From positions 1 through 58,579 of the forward strand of contig DASYKU010000090.1 in assembly GCA_035995165.1 (NCBI GenBank): a DNA stretch of 58,579 bases, read 5' to 3'. The first letter of the stretch is position 1; every line of letters starts with the position of its first letter. The notes beneath the pieces are model-generated. The model ran no database searches. It was not told where the DNA came from and saw nothing but the letters and a program-made list of their open reading frames with translations. A program made the translations under genes and the position numbers. Positions 8,831 through 18,002 of the stretch are shown here, piece after piece. Source of the DNA: Mycobacteriales bacterium. GTDB lineage: Bacteria; Actinomycetota; Actinomycetes; Mycobacteriales; CADCTP01.

Positions 8831-9844
8831 CTAGGGGACGACAGCTTCGCCGGCGGGGACGCGGGCTTCACGCGGCGTCGCGTACCGCGCGCCGGCTCGT
8901 TCGGCGATCGTGCGGACCCGCGCCGCCAGCGCCTTCTGCTCGGCGTCGGGCAGGTACGGCCGCTGGTAGCGGCGCTCGTAGTCCTCGGCCAGCCCGGGTT
9001 CCCGCGGCCGCAACCAGCCCAGGAAGTGTTCCCGCACGCCGGGGCGCAGGTGCAGCATGATCGCGGTCACCGAGCGCGCGCCGGCCTCCACGCAGGCGGT
9101 GACGACCTCCTCCAGCTGGGCCGGCGAGTCCGACATCCCCGGCAGGATCGGCGCCACCAGCACGCCGGTCCGGATCCCGGCCTCGGACAGCTGGCGGACC
9201 GCGTCCACCCGTCGCCGCGGGTTCGGCGCGCCGGGCTCGGTCGCCCGCCAGACGGCCTCGTCCAGCGTCCCGATCGACAGCGAGACCGACACCTCGGTCC
9301 GCTGCGCCGCCGCCGTCAGCACGTCCAGGTCGCGCAGCACCAGCGCCGACTTGGTCAGCACCGAGAACGGGTTGCGGGCCTCGCCCAGCACCTCGACGAT
9401 GCCCCGGGTCAGCCGGTACTTACCCTCGCACCGCTGGTACGGGTCGGTGTTCGTGCCCATCGCGATCGACTCGCCGGTCCACTTCGGACTGCGCAGCTCG
9501 GCCTTGAGCCGCTCGACCGCGTTGACCTTCACCACGATCTTGCGCTCGAAGTCCTCGCCGATGTTCAGCCCGAGGTAGTCGTGCGTGGGCCGGGCGAAGC
9601 AGTACGTACAGGCGTGGGAGCAGCCGCGGTAGGCGTTGATCGTGAAGCGGAACGGCATCCGGGACGCCGCCGGCACCTCGTTGATGATCTTGCGGGCGTG
9701 CACGTGCAGGAACTCCATGCCGGACATCCGCCCGGTCCCGCGCTCGGTCGTCATGAGGTCGTCGGAGGAGAACAGTGAGCCCTGCCCGGGCGCGTCCGGC
9801 TCGGGGGCGTCGGCCAGCCGCCACCGCAGCGGCACGGCGGTCAT
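8831..9844 (-). CDS. Radical SAM protein (Rv2578c-like)
   Basis: This 337-residue protein has the CxxxCxxC cluster ligand motif in GCSHACTYCFARPTH near residue 75, so it binds a 4Fe-4S cluster and S-adenosylmethionine. The surrounding sequence matches the actinobacterial Rv2578c family, distantly related to spore photoproduct lyase; the reaction is not established. ATGA at 9841-9844 couples it to dnaE2 directly upstream, so it should be expressed with dnaE2 under SOS control. That makes a role in DNA damage handling plausible, but this is inference from context. The long open frame that continues upstream on this strand is a shadow of dnaE2. Confidence 0.85.
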   Translation of the reverse strand: MTAVPLRWRLADAPEPDAPGQGSLFSSDDLMTTERGTGRMSGMEFLHVHARKIINEVPAASRMPFRFTINAYRGCSHACTYCFARPTHDYLGLNIGEDFERKIVVKVNAVERLKAELRSPKWTGESIAMGTNTDPYQRCEGKYRLTRGIVEVLGEARNPFSVLTKSALVLRDLDVLTAAAQRTEVSVSLSIGTLDEAVWRATEPGAPNPRRRVDAVRQLSEAGIRTGVLVAPILPGMSDSPAQLEEVVTACVEAGARSVTAIMLHLRPGVREHFLGWLRPREPGLAEDYERRYQRPYLPDAEQKALAARVRTIAERAGARYATPREARVPAGEAVVP

Positions 9845-12800
9845 CGGAAGTCCCGGGAGGTCGACTTCACCGAGAGCTCGAGCTTGTCGATGCGCTCGGC
9901 GACCACGTTGGTGACGCCGTCGACGCGCTCGAGCATGCCCCGGATCACCAGCGCCGCGGACTCCCGCGCCACCCGCCGGTGCCGGGCCCACACCGCCTTG
10001 GAACAGATCACGTTCACCAGTCCCGTCTCGTCCTCGAGGTTGAGGAAGGTGATCCCGCTCGCCGTCGCCGGCCGCTGCCGATGGGTCACCACCCCGCCCA
10101 CCAGCACCCGCGACCCGTCGTCCACTGTGGACAGACCTTTCGCGGTGAGCACGCCGGCCGCGGCCAGCTGGTCGCGGACGAACTGGGTCGGGTAGCTGTC
10201 CGGGGACACCCCGGTGGCCCAGACGTCCGCCATCGCCGTCTCCACGTCGTTGGGCAGCGGCAGCGGGGGAGCGTCGACGCCGACGGTGAGCCCGGCCAGC
10301 CGATCCGGCCGGTCCTGCGCGACCACCCCGGCCGACCACAGCGCCTGCCGGCGGCTGAGCCCGAAGCAGCCGAACGCCCCCGCGGTCGCCAGCGCCTCCA
10401 GCTGCGTCGAGGTCAGCTCGGTCCGGCGGACCAGGTCGGCCATGTCCCGGTACGGCCGGCCGGCCGCGATCCGCTCCGCCACCTCCGACCCGATCGCCCG
10501 GATCGAGGCCAGCCCGATCCGGACGGCGAACCCGGTCGCGGCCACCAGGTCGCTCCAGTCGGCCGCGACCGAGGCGACCGGCGCCGGCCCGTCCGGGTCC
10601 TCCCGCTCCAGCGCCGGTCCGGCGGCGGAGGCGTTGAGGTCCGGCCCGCGGACGACCACGCCGTGCCGGCGGGCGTCGGCCACCAGCGTCTGCGGCGAGT
10701 AGAACCCCATCGGCTGCGCGTCCAGCAGGGCCGCGCAGAACGCCGCCGGGTAGTAGCGCTTGAAGAACGCCGACGCGTACACCAGGTAGGCGAAGCTGAT
10801 CGAGTGGCTCTCGGCGAAGCCGAAGTTGGCGAACGCGGCGAGCTTCTCGTAGATCTCGTCGGCCGCCTCGCCGACGATCCCGTTGGTGGCCATGCCCGCG
10901 TAGAGACCCTCCCGCAGCTCGGCCATCTTCTCGTGCGACCGCTTGGAGCCCATCGCGCGGCGCAGCAGGTCGGCGAACGCGGGCGTGCAGCCGGCCGCGT
11001 CCATCGCCATCTGCATGAGCTGCTCCTGGAACAGCGGCACGCCCAGCGTGCGCTGCAGGGCCGGCTCGAGCAGCGGGTGCGTGTACGTCACCGGCTCCAG
11101 GCCCTGGCGGCGACGGATGTACGGGTGTACCGAGCCGCCCTGGATCGGCCCGGGCCGGATCAGCGCCACCTCGACCACGAGATCGTAGAACTCCCGCGGT
11201 CGCAGCCGGGGCAGGGTCGCCATCTGGGCCCGGCTCTCGACCTGGAAGACGCCGATCGAGTCGGCCTCGCAGAGCATGTCGTACACGCCCTCGTCGTCGA
11301 CGGGGAGCATGGCCAGCTCGATGGTCCGGCCGTGGTGCTGGCGGATCAGGTCCATCGTGGTGTGCAGCACGGCCAGCATGCCCAGCCCGAGCAGGTCGAA
11401 CTTCACCAGCCCGGCGACCGCGCAGTCGTCCTTGTCCCACTGCAGCACCGAGCGGTCGGTGAACGAGGCCCACTCCACCGGGCAGACCTCGGCCACCGGC
11501 CGGTCGCAGATGACCATGCCGCCGGAGTGGATGCCGAGGTGCCGCGGGAAGTGCATCAGCTCGGTGGCCAGCTCCACGACCTCCCCGGGGATGTCGTGGT
11601 CGACGGTGTCGGTGAGCGGCCCCCAGTGCTCGATCTGCTTGGACCAGGCGTCCTGCTGGCCCGGCGCGTAACCGAGGGCGCGGGCCATGTCCCGTACGGC
11701 CATCCGCGGCCGGTACGTGATCACGTTGGCGACCTGGGCCGCGCGATCCCGCCCGTACCGCTCGTAGACGTGCTGGATGACCTCCTCGCGGCGGCCGGAC
11801 TCGATGTCCAGGTCGATGTCCGGCGGGCCGTCCCGGTCCGGGGCGAGGAACCGCTCGAACAGCAGCCCGTACGCCACCGGGTCGACGGCGGTGATGCCGA
11901 GCGCGTAGCAGACCGCGGAGTTGGCGGCCGACCCGCGGCCCTGGCAGAGGATCCCGCTCTCCGCGCAGAAGTCGACGATCTCGCTGACGATGAGGAAGTA
12001 ACCCGGGAAGTCGAGCCGCGCGATCATGTCCAGCTCGTACCTCAGCTGCTTGTACGCCCCGGGCACCCGCTCCGCGTCGGGTGAGCCGTACCGCCGGACG
12101 GCGCGGGCCAGGGTCAGCTCGCGCAGCCAGCTCATCTCGTCGTGCCCGTCGGGGGTGTCCCAGTCCGGCAGCTGCGGCGCCACCAGCTTCAGGTCGAACG
12201 AGCAGGCCACGCCGAGCTCGGCGGCCCGCTGCACGGCGCCGGGGAAGCGGGCGAACCGGGCCGCCATCTCCGCCCCGGAGCGCAGGTGCGCGGTGCCGGC
12301 GGCGGGCAGCCAGCCGTCCATCTCGTCCAGGCTGCGCCGGGCCCGGACCGCGGCCAGCGCGGTCGCCAGCCTCCGCCGCCGGGGGGAGGCGTAGTGCGTG
12401 TTGCCGGTGGCCACGGTGACCAGCCCGCGGCGGCCGGCCAGCTCGGCCAGCGCGTCGTTGCGGGCGTCGTCGAGCGGGTTGCCGTGGTGCCAGAGCTCGA
12501 CCGCGACGTTGGCCCGGCCGAACCGGCCGACCAGCTCGTCCAGCGCGCGGTCGGCCGCGTCCGTCCCGGCCGGGCCGCCGGCCGCCAGCGCCGCCGGGAC
12601 GGCGCCCTTGCGGCAGCCGGTGAGGACCAGCCAGTGGTCGTCGTGCGCGCCGGCCAGCTCGTCCGCGTCGTAGATCGGGCGGCCCTTGGTGCCGCCGCCG
12701 AGCTGGGCCGCGCTGATCTGGTGGCAGAGCCGGCCGTAGCCCTCGGCGTCGCGGGCCAGCACGAGCAGGTGGTCGCCCTCCGGGTCGGCGTGGCCACCCT

Positions 12801-13197
12801 GCGGCTCGGTCAGCCGGAGGGACAACTCGGCGCCGTAGACGGTCTTCACCCCGTGGACGCGGGCGGCCTCGGCGAACCGGACCACCCCGTACATCCCGTC
12901 GTGGTCGGTGAGGGCGATCGCGTCCAGGCCGAGGCGGGCGGCCTCCTCGGCCAGCTCCTCCGGGTGGCTGGCGCCGTCGAGGAAGCTGAAGTTGGAGTGG
13001 CAGTGCAGCTCGGCGAACGGCACCCGGTCCTCGTCCGGGACCGGCGCCGGGGTGGCCGGCGGGGCGACGTAGTCTTCGCGGCGACGGGACCAGGCCGGGC
13101 TGTCCCCGCCGTCGCCGGGGTGCGTTCCGCCCGGGCGGCGACCGGACAGCGTGCGCTCCAGCTCGGCCCATGGGATCGGTGGGTTGTTCCAGCCCAT
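9841..13197 (-). CDS. dnaE2: Error-prone DNA polymerase DnaE2 (ImuC)
   Basis: This 1118-residue C-family polymerase opens with a PHP domain from about residue 61 (FAELHCHSNFSFLDG, then TDHDGMYG). The catalytic centre includes PDIDLDIES near residue 457, followed by finger and tandem helix-hairpin-helix regions. It ends with an OB domain and the family-typical SRDFR tail. DnaE2 copies damaged DNA together with ImuA' and ImuB. The ATG at 13197 is chosen because a GGGGAGGAG ribosome site lies just upstream; a longer frame to 13290 is not needed. A perfect LexA box 69 nt upstream puts it in the SOS regulon. Its partners lie 3-6 kb away rather than adjacent. Confidence 0.95.
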   Translation of the reverse strand: MGWNNPPIPWAELERTLSGRRPGGTHPGDGGDSPAWSRRREDYVAPPATPAPVPDEDRVPFAELHCHSNFSFLDGASHPEELAEEAARLGLDAIALTDHDGMYGVVRFAEAARVHGVKTVYGAELSLRLTEPQGGHADPEGDHLLVLARDAEGYGRLCHQISAAQLGGGTKGRPIYDADELAGAHDDHWLVLTGCRKGAVPAALAAGGPAGTDAADRALDELVGRFGRANVAVELWHHGNPLDDARNDALAELAGRRGLVTVATGNTHYASPRRRRLATALAAVRARRSLDEMDGWLPAAGTAHLRSGAEMAARFARFPGAVQRAAELGVACSFDLKLVAPQLPDWDTPDGHDEMSWLRELTLARAVRRYGSPDAERVPGAYKQLRYELDMIARLDFPGYFLIVSEIVDFCAESGILCQGRGSAANSAVCYALGITAVDPVAYGLLFERFLAPDRDGPPDIDLDIESGRREEVIQHVYERYGRDRAAQVANVITYRPRMAVRDMARALGYAPGQQDAWSKQIEHWGPLTDTVDHDIPGEVVELATELMHFPRHLGIHSGGMVICDRPVAEVCPVEWASFTDRSVLQWDKDDCAVAGLVKFDLLGLGMLAVLHTTMDLIRQHHGRTIELAMLPVDDEGVYDMLCEADSIGVFQVESRAQMATLPRLRPREFYDLVVEVALIRPGPIQGGSVHPYIRRRQGLEPVTYTHPLLEPALQRTLGVPLFQEQLMQMAMDAAGCTPAFADLLRRAMGSKRSHEKMAELREGLYAGMATNGIVGEAADEIYEKLAAFANFGFAESHSISFAYLVYASAFFKRYYPAAFCAALLDAQPMGFYSPQTLVADARRHGVVVRGPDLNASAAGPALEREDPDGPAPVASVAADWSDLVAATGFAVRIGLASIRAIGSEVAERIAAGRPYRDMADLVRRTELTSTQLEALATAGAFGCFGLSRRQALWSAGVVAQDRPDRLAGLTVGVDAPPLPLPNDVETAMADVWATGVSPDSYPTQFVRDQLAAAGVLTAKGLSTVDDGSRVLVGGVVTHRQRPATASGITFLNLEDETGLVNVICSKAVWARHRRVARESAALVIRGMLERVDGVTNVVAERIDKLELSVKSTSRDFR

Positions 13198-13266
13198 CAC
13201 CGACTCCTCCCCGCTTCTGCACGCCTTCCGACGCCAGTCGATGCCTCTCGACGCAGCCCAGGCTAC

Positions 13267-13282
13267 TCGAACGCATGTTCGA
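13267..13282. promoter_or_regulatory. LexA (SOS) box between dnaE2 and the marR-MFS pair
   Basis: TCGAAC-GCAT-GTTCGA is a perfect 6-4-6 palindrome matching the actinobacterial LexA consensus CGAAC-N4-GTTCG. It lies 69 nt upstream of dnaE2 and 49 nt upstream of the divergent marR-like gene, so LexA could repress both directions. Confidence 0.92.
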
Positions 13283-13331
13283 ACCGTCAAGGCCGATTTC
13301 AGTTACGACAGTGCTGTTAGGGTTCGCGGAC

Positions 13332-13919
13332 GTGACTGATTTCGTGCCCGCCCGCGCGGTCGGGACCGAGCTGCGCACGCTGTTCGAGCAGATGGACTCG
13401 GATGTGGGCACGGCGCTGTCCGAGCTCGGCCTGACCGGCTACCGCGGCCGCTTCTCCCCGTACGTCCGCGTCCTCGCGGAGGGACCGGCCAGCGTCCGGC
13501 AGCTGGCCGCGGCGACCGGGGTGACGCACTCGGCCGCCAGTCAGAGCGTGGCCGCGATGGTGCGTACGGGCTGGGCCGCACAGCGGGTCGGCGCCGACGC
13601 GCGGGAGCGGATCGTCGCGCTCACCGACCGGGCCCGGCAGGCGCTGCCGGCGATCCGGGCCGAGTGGGAGGTCACCGCGGCCGCGCTGGCCGGCCTCGAC
13701 GCCGAGCTGCCGTACCCGCTCTCGACGTTCGTGACCGACCTGCGGGCCGCGCTGGAGCGGCGGCCGTTCCGGGACCGGATGGCCGCCGCGGCCCGGGATC
13801 CCGGCGCCTCGGCCGACGTCGCCGCCCACCGGGAGGTGCTGGGCGCCGACGTCGCCGCCCACCGGGAGGTGCTGGCCGCCGATGTCGCCGCCCATCGCGA
13901 GGTGCTGGGCGGTGCCTAG
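13332..13919 (+). CDS. MarR-family regulator with a repeat tail
   Basis: This 195-residue protein has a winged helix-turn-helix over about residues 40-105 (VRQLAAATGVTHSAASQSVAAMV) flanked by dimerisation helices, as in MarR repressors. The last 35 residues are three near-identical 11-residue units (DVAAHREVLGA), encoded by a 33-bp tandem repeat, which is not part of the family fold. The GTG at 13332 is the first start that keeps the usual MarR N-terminus. It overlaps the following MFS gene by 8 nt, so it probably regulates that exporter. A LexA box lies upstream. Confidence 0.8.
   Translation: MTDFVPARAVGTELRTLFEQMDSDVGTALSELGLTGYRGRFSPYVRVLAEGPASVRQLAAATGVTHSAASQSVAAMVRTGWAAQRVGADARERIVALTDRARQALPAIRAEWEVTAAALAGLDAELPYPLSTFVTDLRAALERRPFRDRMAAAARDPGASADVAAHREVLGADVAAHREVLAADVAAHREVLGGA
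13815..13913 (+). repeat. 33-bp in-frame tandem repeat, 3 copies
   Basis: Three successive 33-bp units encode DVAAHREVLGA, DVAAHREVLAA and DVAAHREVLGG at the C-terminus of the MarR-like protein. The last unit also supplies the ribosome-binding region (GAGGTG) of the overlapping MFS gene. Copy-number change here would alter the regulator tail without shifting frame. Confidence 0.85.
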
Positions 13920-15186
13920 GATCCTGCTCGACGTCCGGCCGCTGCGCGCGTCGGCCGACTTCCGCCGGCTCGCGGTGTCGACGACGATCTCGCAGCTCGG
14001 CGGACAGATGACGACGTTCGCGGTCGCGCTGCAGGTGTACACGCTCACCGGGTCCTCCGCCGCGGTCGGCGGGGTCGGCCTGGCCGCGGCGATCCCGTCG
14101 ATCTCGGCCGGGCTGCTCACCGGCACGCTCGCCGACGCCGTCGACCGCCGGAAGCTCGTGCTGCTGACCAGCACCGGGCTGACCGCGGTGTCGGGGCTGT
14201 TCGCGGTCCAGGCGTTCGCCGGCCAGCGCAGCGTCTGGCTGCTCTACGGCCTGGTCGCCCTGCAGTACCTGCTGTCGGCGATCAACAGCCCGGCCCGCCG
14301 GACGTTCACGCCCCGGCTGCTGCCGCGCGAGCTGATCCCGGCCGGCGCCGCGATCACCATGCTCTCGATGCACCTGAGCCTCATCGCCGGACCGCCGCTG
14401 GCCGGGGTCATCACCGCCGCCGGCGGCCTGCGGTTCTGCTATCTGATCGACGCCGTCAGCTTCACCGCGGCGCTGTACGCGGTGTTCCGCCTCCCGCCGA
14501 TGCCGCCGGACGGGGCCCGGGCCGCGGTCAGCCTGCGCGCGGTCGGCGACGGGTTCCGGTTCATCGTCCGGCGCAAGGTCGTGCTGGGCGCCTTGCTGTC
14601 GGACCTGTCCGCGACCGCGCTGGGGATGCCGATCGCGCTGTTCCCGGCGATCAACGCCGACCGGTTCGGCGGCGCGCCGCAGACGCTCGGCCTGCTCACC
14701 GCGGGCCTGGCCGCCGGCGGCATCCTCGGCACGGCCCTGTCGGGACCGGTCTCGCACGTGGCCCGGCCGGGGCGGGCGATGGTCTTCTGCGGTGTCGGCT
14801 GGGGTCTCGGGCTGGTCGGATTCGGGTTGGCCCACTCGCTGACGCTCACGCTGACGTTCCTCGTGCTCGCCGGCGTCGCGGACGTGCTCACCGTGGTGTT
14901 CCGCTCCACCGTGCTGCAAACGGCGACACCGGATCACCTGCGGGGCCGGACGAGCTCGGCCGAGTTCGTCACCGGCGCGGCCGCGCCGCAGCTCGGCAAC
15001 TTCCGGGCCGGCGTGCTCGGCTCGGTCCTGACGCCGGGGGCGAGCGCGGTGATCGGCGGGGTCAGCTGCGTGGCCGGGGCGGCGCTGCTCGCGCTGACCA
15101 TCCCGGCGCTGCGGACGTACCGGACCGGTGACCCCGAGCTCGAGGTGGTGCCGGAGCCGCAGCCCGAGCCGGATCAGATCCTGTAG
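13912..15186 (+). CDS. MFS exporter (EntS/MFS_3-like)
   Basis: This 424-residue protein has about twelve membrane helices. The MFS loop motif between helices 2 and 3 is recognisable in GTLADAVDRRK, and NSPARRTFTPRLLP matches the corresponding loop of EntS-like MFS_3 exporters. The GTG at 13912 overlaps the marR-like stop and is used because the hydrophobic core begins soon after; a longer start is out of step with the family. It is probably a drug or siderophore-type efflux pump under control of the MarR protein. Its 3' end overlaps the convergent SnoaL-like gene by 13 nt. Confidence 0.85.
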   Translation: MPRILLDVRPLRASADFRRLAVSTTISQLGGQMTTFAVALQVYTLTGSSAAVGGVGLAAAIPSISAGLLTGTLADAVDRRKLVLLTSTGLTAVSGLFAVQAFAGQRSVWLLYGLVALQYLLSAINSPARRTFTPRLLPRELIPAGAAITMLSMHLSLIAGPPLAGVITAAGGLRFCYLIDAVSFTAALYAVFRLPPMPPDGARAAVSLRAVGDGFRFIVRRKVVLGALLSDLSATALGMPIALFPAINADRFGGAPQTLGLLTAGLAAGGILGTALSGPVSHVARPGRAMVFCGVGWGLGLVGFGLAHSLTLTLTFLVLAGVADVLTVVFRSTVLQTATPDHLRGRTSSAEFVTGAAAPQLGNFRAGVLGSVLTPGASAVIGGVSCVAGAALLALTIPALRTYRTGDPELEVVPEPQPEPDQIL

Positions 15187-15542
15187 GGCGCGCGCCAGGC
15201 CGCGGGCTCCGCGCCGCCGGCCACGGTCCAGTACTCGACGGCCTCGGTGACCAGCCCGTCCCGTACGGTCCAGAAGGTCACGGCGCGGTGGTCGTCCGCG
15301 CCCATCGGGACCGACACCTCCGACACCACGGTGTCGCCGTCGGCGACGATCCGCAGGATGTGTATCGACCAGCCCTCCGGGAACTCGGCGTTGATCGCGA
15401 CGAGCGCGTCCCGGCCCTGGAACCGCTCGGCGCTGACCGGGTACGTCAGCCGGACGTCGGCGGCCAGCAGCGCGGCGAAGCCGGCCCAGTCCCGGGCCTC
15501 GATCCGTTCCCACAGGGTTCGTACGACCTCGGCCGGGTTCAT
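15174..15542 (-). CDS. SnoaL/NTF2-like small protein
   Basis: This 122-residue protein fits the SnoaL-like NTF2 fold: an opening helix (VVRTLWERIEARDWAGFAAL), then a beta-rich half containing RFQGRDALVAINAEF and an FWTVRDGLVTEAVEYWT strand pair typical of the family. Such proteins form cone-shaped dimers and bind or isomerise small hydrophobic ligands; no reaction can be assigned. It starts 25 nt from the divergent SDR gene, so the two may share a promoter region. Confidence 0.75.
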   Translation of the reverse strand: MNPAEVVRTLWERIEARDWAGFAALLAADVRLTYPVSAERFQGRDALVAINAEFPEGWSIHILRIVADGDTVVSEVSVPMGADDHRAVTFWTVRDGLVTEAVEYWTVAGGAEPAAWRAPYRI

Positions 15543-15567
15543 GCGGCAGTCTGGCAGGCTGGGATCG

Positions 15568-16371
15568 GTGACGACCATCCTCATCACCGGGGCCACCGAC
15601 GGGCTCGGCCGCGCGCTCGCCGGGCGGCTCGCCGGACCCGGGACGACGCTGCTGCTGCACGGCCGGGACCAGGCCAAGCTCGATGCCGTCGCCGGCGGGG
15701 CCAGGACCTTCCGGGCCGACTTCTCGGCGCTGGAGGAGGTCCGGGCGCTGGCCGCCGCCGTGCTGGACTCGACCGACCGGATCGACGTGCTGGTCAACAA
15801 CGCCGGGATCGGCTCCGGGCTGCCGGTCGGGCGGAGCCGGGCCGAGAGCCGGGACGGCTTCGAGCTGCGGTTCGCGGTGAACTACCTGGCGCCGTTCCTG
15901 CTCACCCAGTCGCTGCTGCCGGTGCTGCGGGCCGCGGCGCCGGCCCGGATCGTGCACGTGGCCTCGCTCGGGCAACACCCGCTGGACTTCGGCGATCTCA
16001 TGCTGGAACGCGACTACAGCGGGTCCCGGGCGTACCGGCAGAGCAAGCTGGCGCAGATCATCTCCGGGTTCGAGCTCGCGTCCCGGCTGCCGGCCGCCGA
16101 GGTCACGGTCAACTGCGTGCACCCGGGTACGCACATGCCGACCAAGATGGTGCTGGAGGAGCACGGCGGCTCGGAGGACGCGCTGGAGATCGGGGTCGCC
16201 TCGATCTTGCGGGCGATCGGCGATCCCGAGCGGGCCGGTGTGACCGGGCGCTTCTACGACCGGCAGCGGGAGGCCCGGGCCGACGCCCAGGCGTACGACC
16301 CGGCGGTCCGGGCTTCGCTGTGGAGCCGGTCCCTGGAGATCACCGGCGCGCCGGACGTCGCTCAGTCGTAG
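15568..16371 (+). CDS. Short-chain dehydrogenase/reductase
   Basis: This 267-residue SDR has TGATDGLG for cofactor binding, NNAGIG, and a YxxxK catalytic pair in YRQSKLAQ. The expected serine is in VASLGQ. Substrate is unknown. The GTG at 15568 places the cofactor motif directly at the N-terminus, as in classical SDRs; the long upstream frame is a shadow of the divergent SnoaL-like gene. Its 3' end overlaps convergent imuB by 10 nt. Confidence 0.85.
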   Translation: MTTILITGATDGLGRALAGRLAGPGTTLLLHGRDQAKLDAVAGGARTFRADFSALEEVRALAAAVLDSTDRIDVLVNNAGIGSGLPVGRSRAESRDGFELRFAVNYLAPFLLTQSLLPVLRAAAPARIVHVASLGQHPLDFGDLMLERDYSGSRAYRQSKLAQIISGFELASRLPAAEVTVNCVHPGTHMPTKMVLEEHGGSEDALEIGVASILRAIGDPERAGVTGRFYDRQREARADAQAYDPAVRASLWSRSLEITGAPDVAQS

Positions 16372-18002
16372 GTCGCCTCCAGCCGCCAGGTGGTGGCGTC
16401 GCGGGTGACGAGCCAGGCCGTGCCGTCGGTGCCGACGAGCTGGAAGCGGGCCCGGCGGGTGGCCGTGGGCGGGTCCCACCAGCGCTCGTCCGCCGGCCAC
16501 GGGCCGGTCCAGGAGACGATCTCCAGTGCCGGCCGGCCGGCGATCGCGAGCCGGGCCGGGGGCGCGGTCACCACGTAGCGGTCGGTCACCCCGACGGGCG
16601 CACCTTCCCGGTCGGTCACCTCGACCGGGATCGGGTCGGGCAGCACGGTGGCCGGGGACGGCGCCGGCAGCCGGCCCGGCCAGGGCTCGTCCGGTGGCCG
16701 GTCCGGGCGGCGCTCGTCGCCCCACGGGACCAGCCGGATCTGGTCGTCCGGGTCGCGGCCGCCGCCGAGCACCGCGGTGAGCACCCGGTCCGGGCCGAGC
16801 ATGCCCTGGACCCGGGCCAGCACCCGGCCGGCCCGCTCGTCGGCCTCGCCCATGCCGCCCCAGAGACCGAGCTGCATCCCGCCGTACGGCATCACCTCGT
16901 CGGGCACCAGCCGCAGCAGCACGATCCCGGCGGTCGGCCGCTCGCCGGGCGGGGCCGGGGCGGAGCCGCCGGCGCCGATCACCGCCAGCGGCACCGGCGG
17001 GGTGCCGGGGGCGGGGGCGCCGGGCCGGGCCCGGGCCGAGCCGGACAGCCAGCCGTCCAGCTGCCAGCGCACCCGGTCCGCGATCGCCGCCGGGGTCAGG
17101 ACGCCCTCGTGCCGCCAGAGCCGGGTCAGCTGCTCGCCGTGCTCGGTCTGGGCCTCGATCGCCACCCGCGTGCAGGCCAGACCGCGGCGGGCCAGCCCCT
17201 CGTGCAGCTCCTCCGCCAGCGCCTTGGCCGCGAACGCGGCCGTGTCGACCCGCTCCACCGGCGGGTCCAGCTCGGTCTGCACGGCCAGCTCCGGGTCGGC
17301 CGGCCGGGCCGCGAGCGGGCGGTCGTCGAGGCCGCGGGCCAGCCGGTGCGCGCGGGCGCCGTCCGGACCGAACCGGGCCAGCACGTCCCGCGGCGGCAGT
17401 TCCGCGAACGCGCCGAGCGTGCGCAGTCCCAGCCGGCGCAGCACGTCGGGCAGGTCGACGACGCCGAGGGCCTCCACCGGGTACGGCGCGAGGTACTGGC
17501 GGGACCCGCCGCGCGGCACCACGATGCCCTGCTGGGCCGCCAGCGCGGCCGCGAACCGGCCGTCGGCGACCCCGACCAGGGCGGTCGCCCGGGTGCGCTC
17601 GGCCAGGTAGCGGGCCAGCCGGTCGGCCACCGCCCGGTCGCCCCCGAAGTACCGCGCGGGGCCGCGGGCGGCGACCGCGCACAGGCCCGGGCGGATCACC
17701 TCCACCCCCGGCGCCAGCTCGGCGACCGCGGCGACCACCGGCTCGAACGCCCGCGCATCCCGGGCCGGGTCCGGCGGCAGCACCACCAGCCGCGGGCAGC
17801 GGGCCTGCGCCTCCCGGCGGCGCAGGCCGCGGCGGACGCCCTCGGCCCGGGCGGCCGGCGTGGTCGACACGACGCGGTTGGCGTAGATCACCGCGGCCGG
17901 GATCTGCCGGGCGCCCTCGGCGTCCACGCCCGACGCGGCCATCGCGCTGATCACCGGCCAGTCCGGACACCGGACCACGACCGTACGCACCGGCACGGTC
18001 AC
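16362..18002 (-). CDS. imuB: ImuB, inactive Y-family polymerase homologue
   Basis: This 546-residue protein has the Y-family palm, finger and thumb layout. The metal-binding DxD normally near residue 8 is absent: the N-terminus reads VVVRCPDWP, as in actinobacterial ImuB. It is therefore a non-catalytic hub that links DnaE2 and ImuA' to the sliding clamp. A C-terminal region (FQLVGTDGTAWLVTRD) matches the conserved end of this family. The start is a GTG overlapping the imuA' stop by 4 nt, behind a GGAGGGG ribosome site. It is co-transcribed with imuA' from the LexA-controlled promoter. Confidence 0.93.
   Translation of the reverse strand: MTVPVRTVVVRCPDWPVISAMAASGVDAEGARQIPAAVIYANRVVSTTPAARAEGVRRGLRRREAQARCPRLVVLPPDPARDARAFEPVVAAVAELAPGVEVIRPGLCAVAARGPARYFGGDRAVADRLARYLAERTRATALVGVADGRFAAALAAQQGIVVPRGGSRQYLAPYPVEALGVVDLPDVLRRLGLRTLGAFAELPPRDVLARFGPDGARAHRLARGLDDRPLAARPADPELAVQTELDPPVERVDTAAFAAKALAEELHEGLARRGLACTRVAIEAQTEHGEQLTRLWRHEGVLTPAAIADRVRWQLDGWLSGSARARPGAPAPGTPPVPLAVIGAGGSAPAPPGERPTAGIVLLRLVPDEVMPYGGMQLGLWGGMGEADERAGRVLARVQGMLGPDRVLTAVLGGGRDPDDQIRLVPWGDERRPDRPPDEPWPGRLPAPSPATVLPDPIPVEVTDREGAPVGVTDRYVVTAPPARLAIAGRPALEIVSWTGPWPADERWWDPPTATRRARFQLVGTDGTAWLVTRDATTWRLEATYD

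Noticed and set aside
8831-13411. A 1526-residue open frame on the minus strand
   Set aside because: Only its last 337 codons are real (radical SAM). The rest is an out-of-frame shadow of dnaE2, Arg/Pro/Gly-rich with no recognisable domain.
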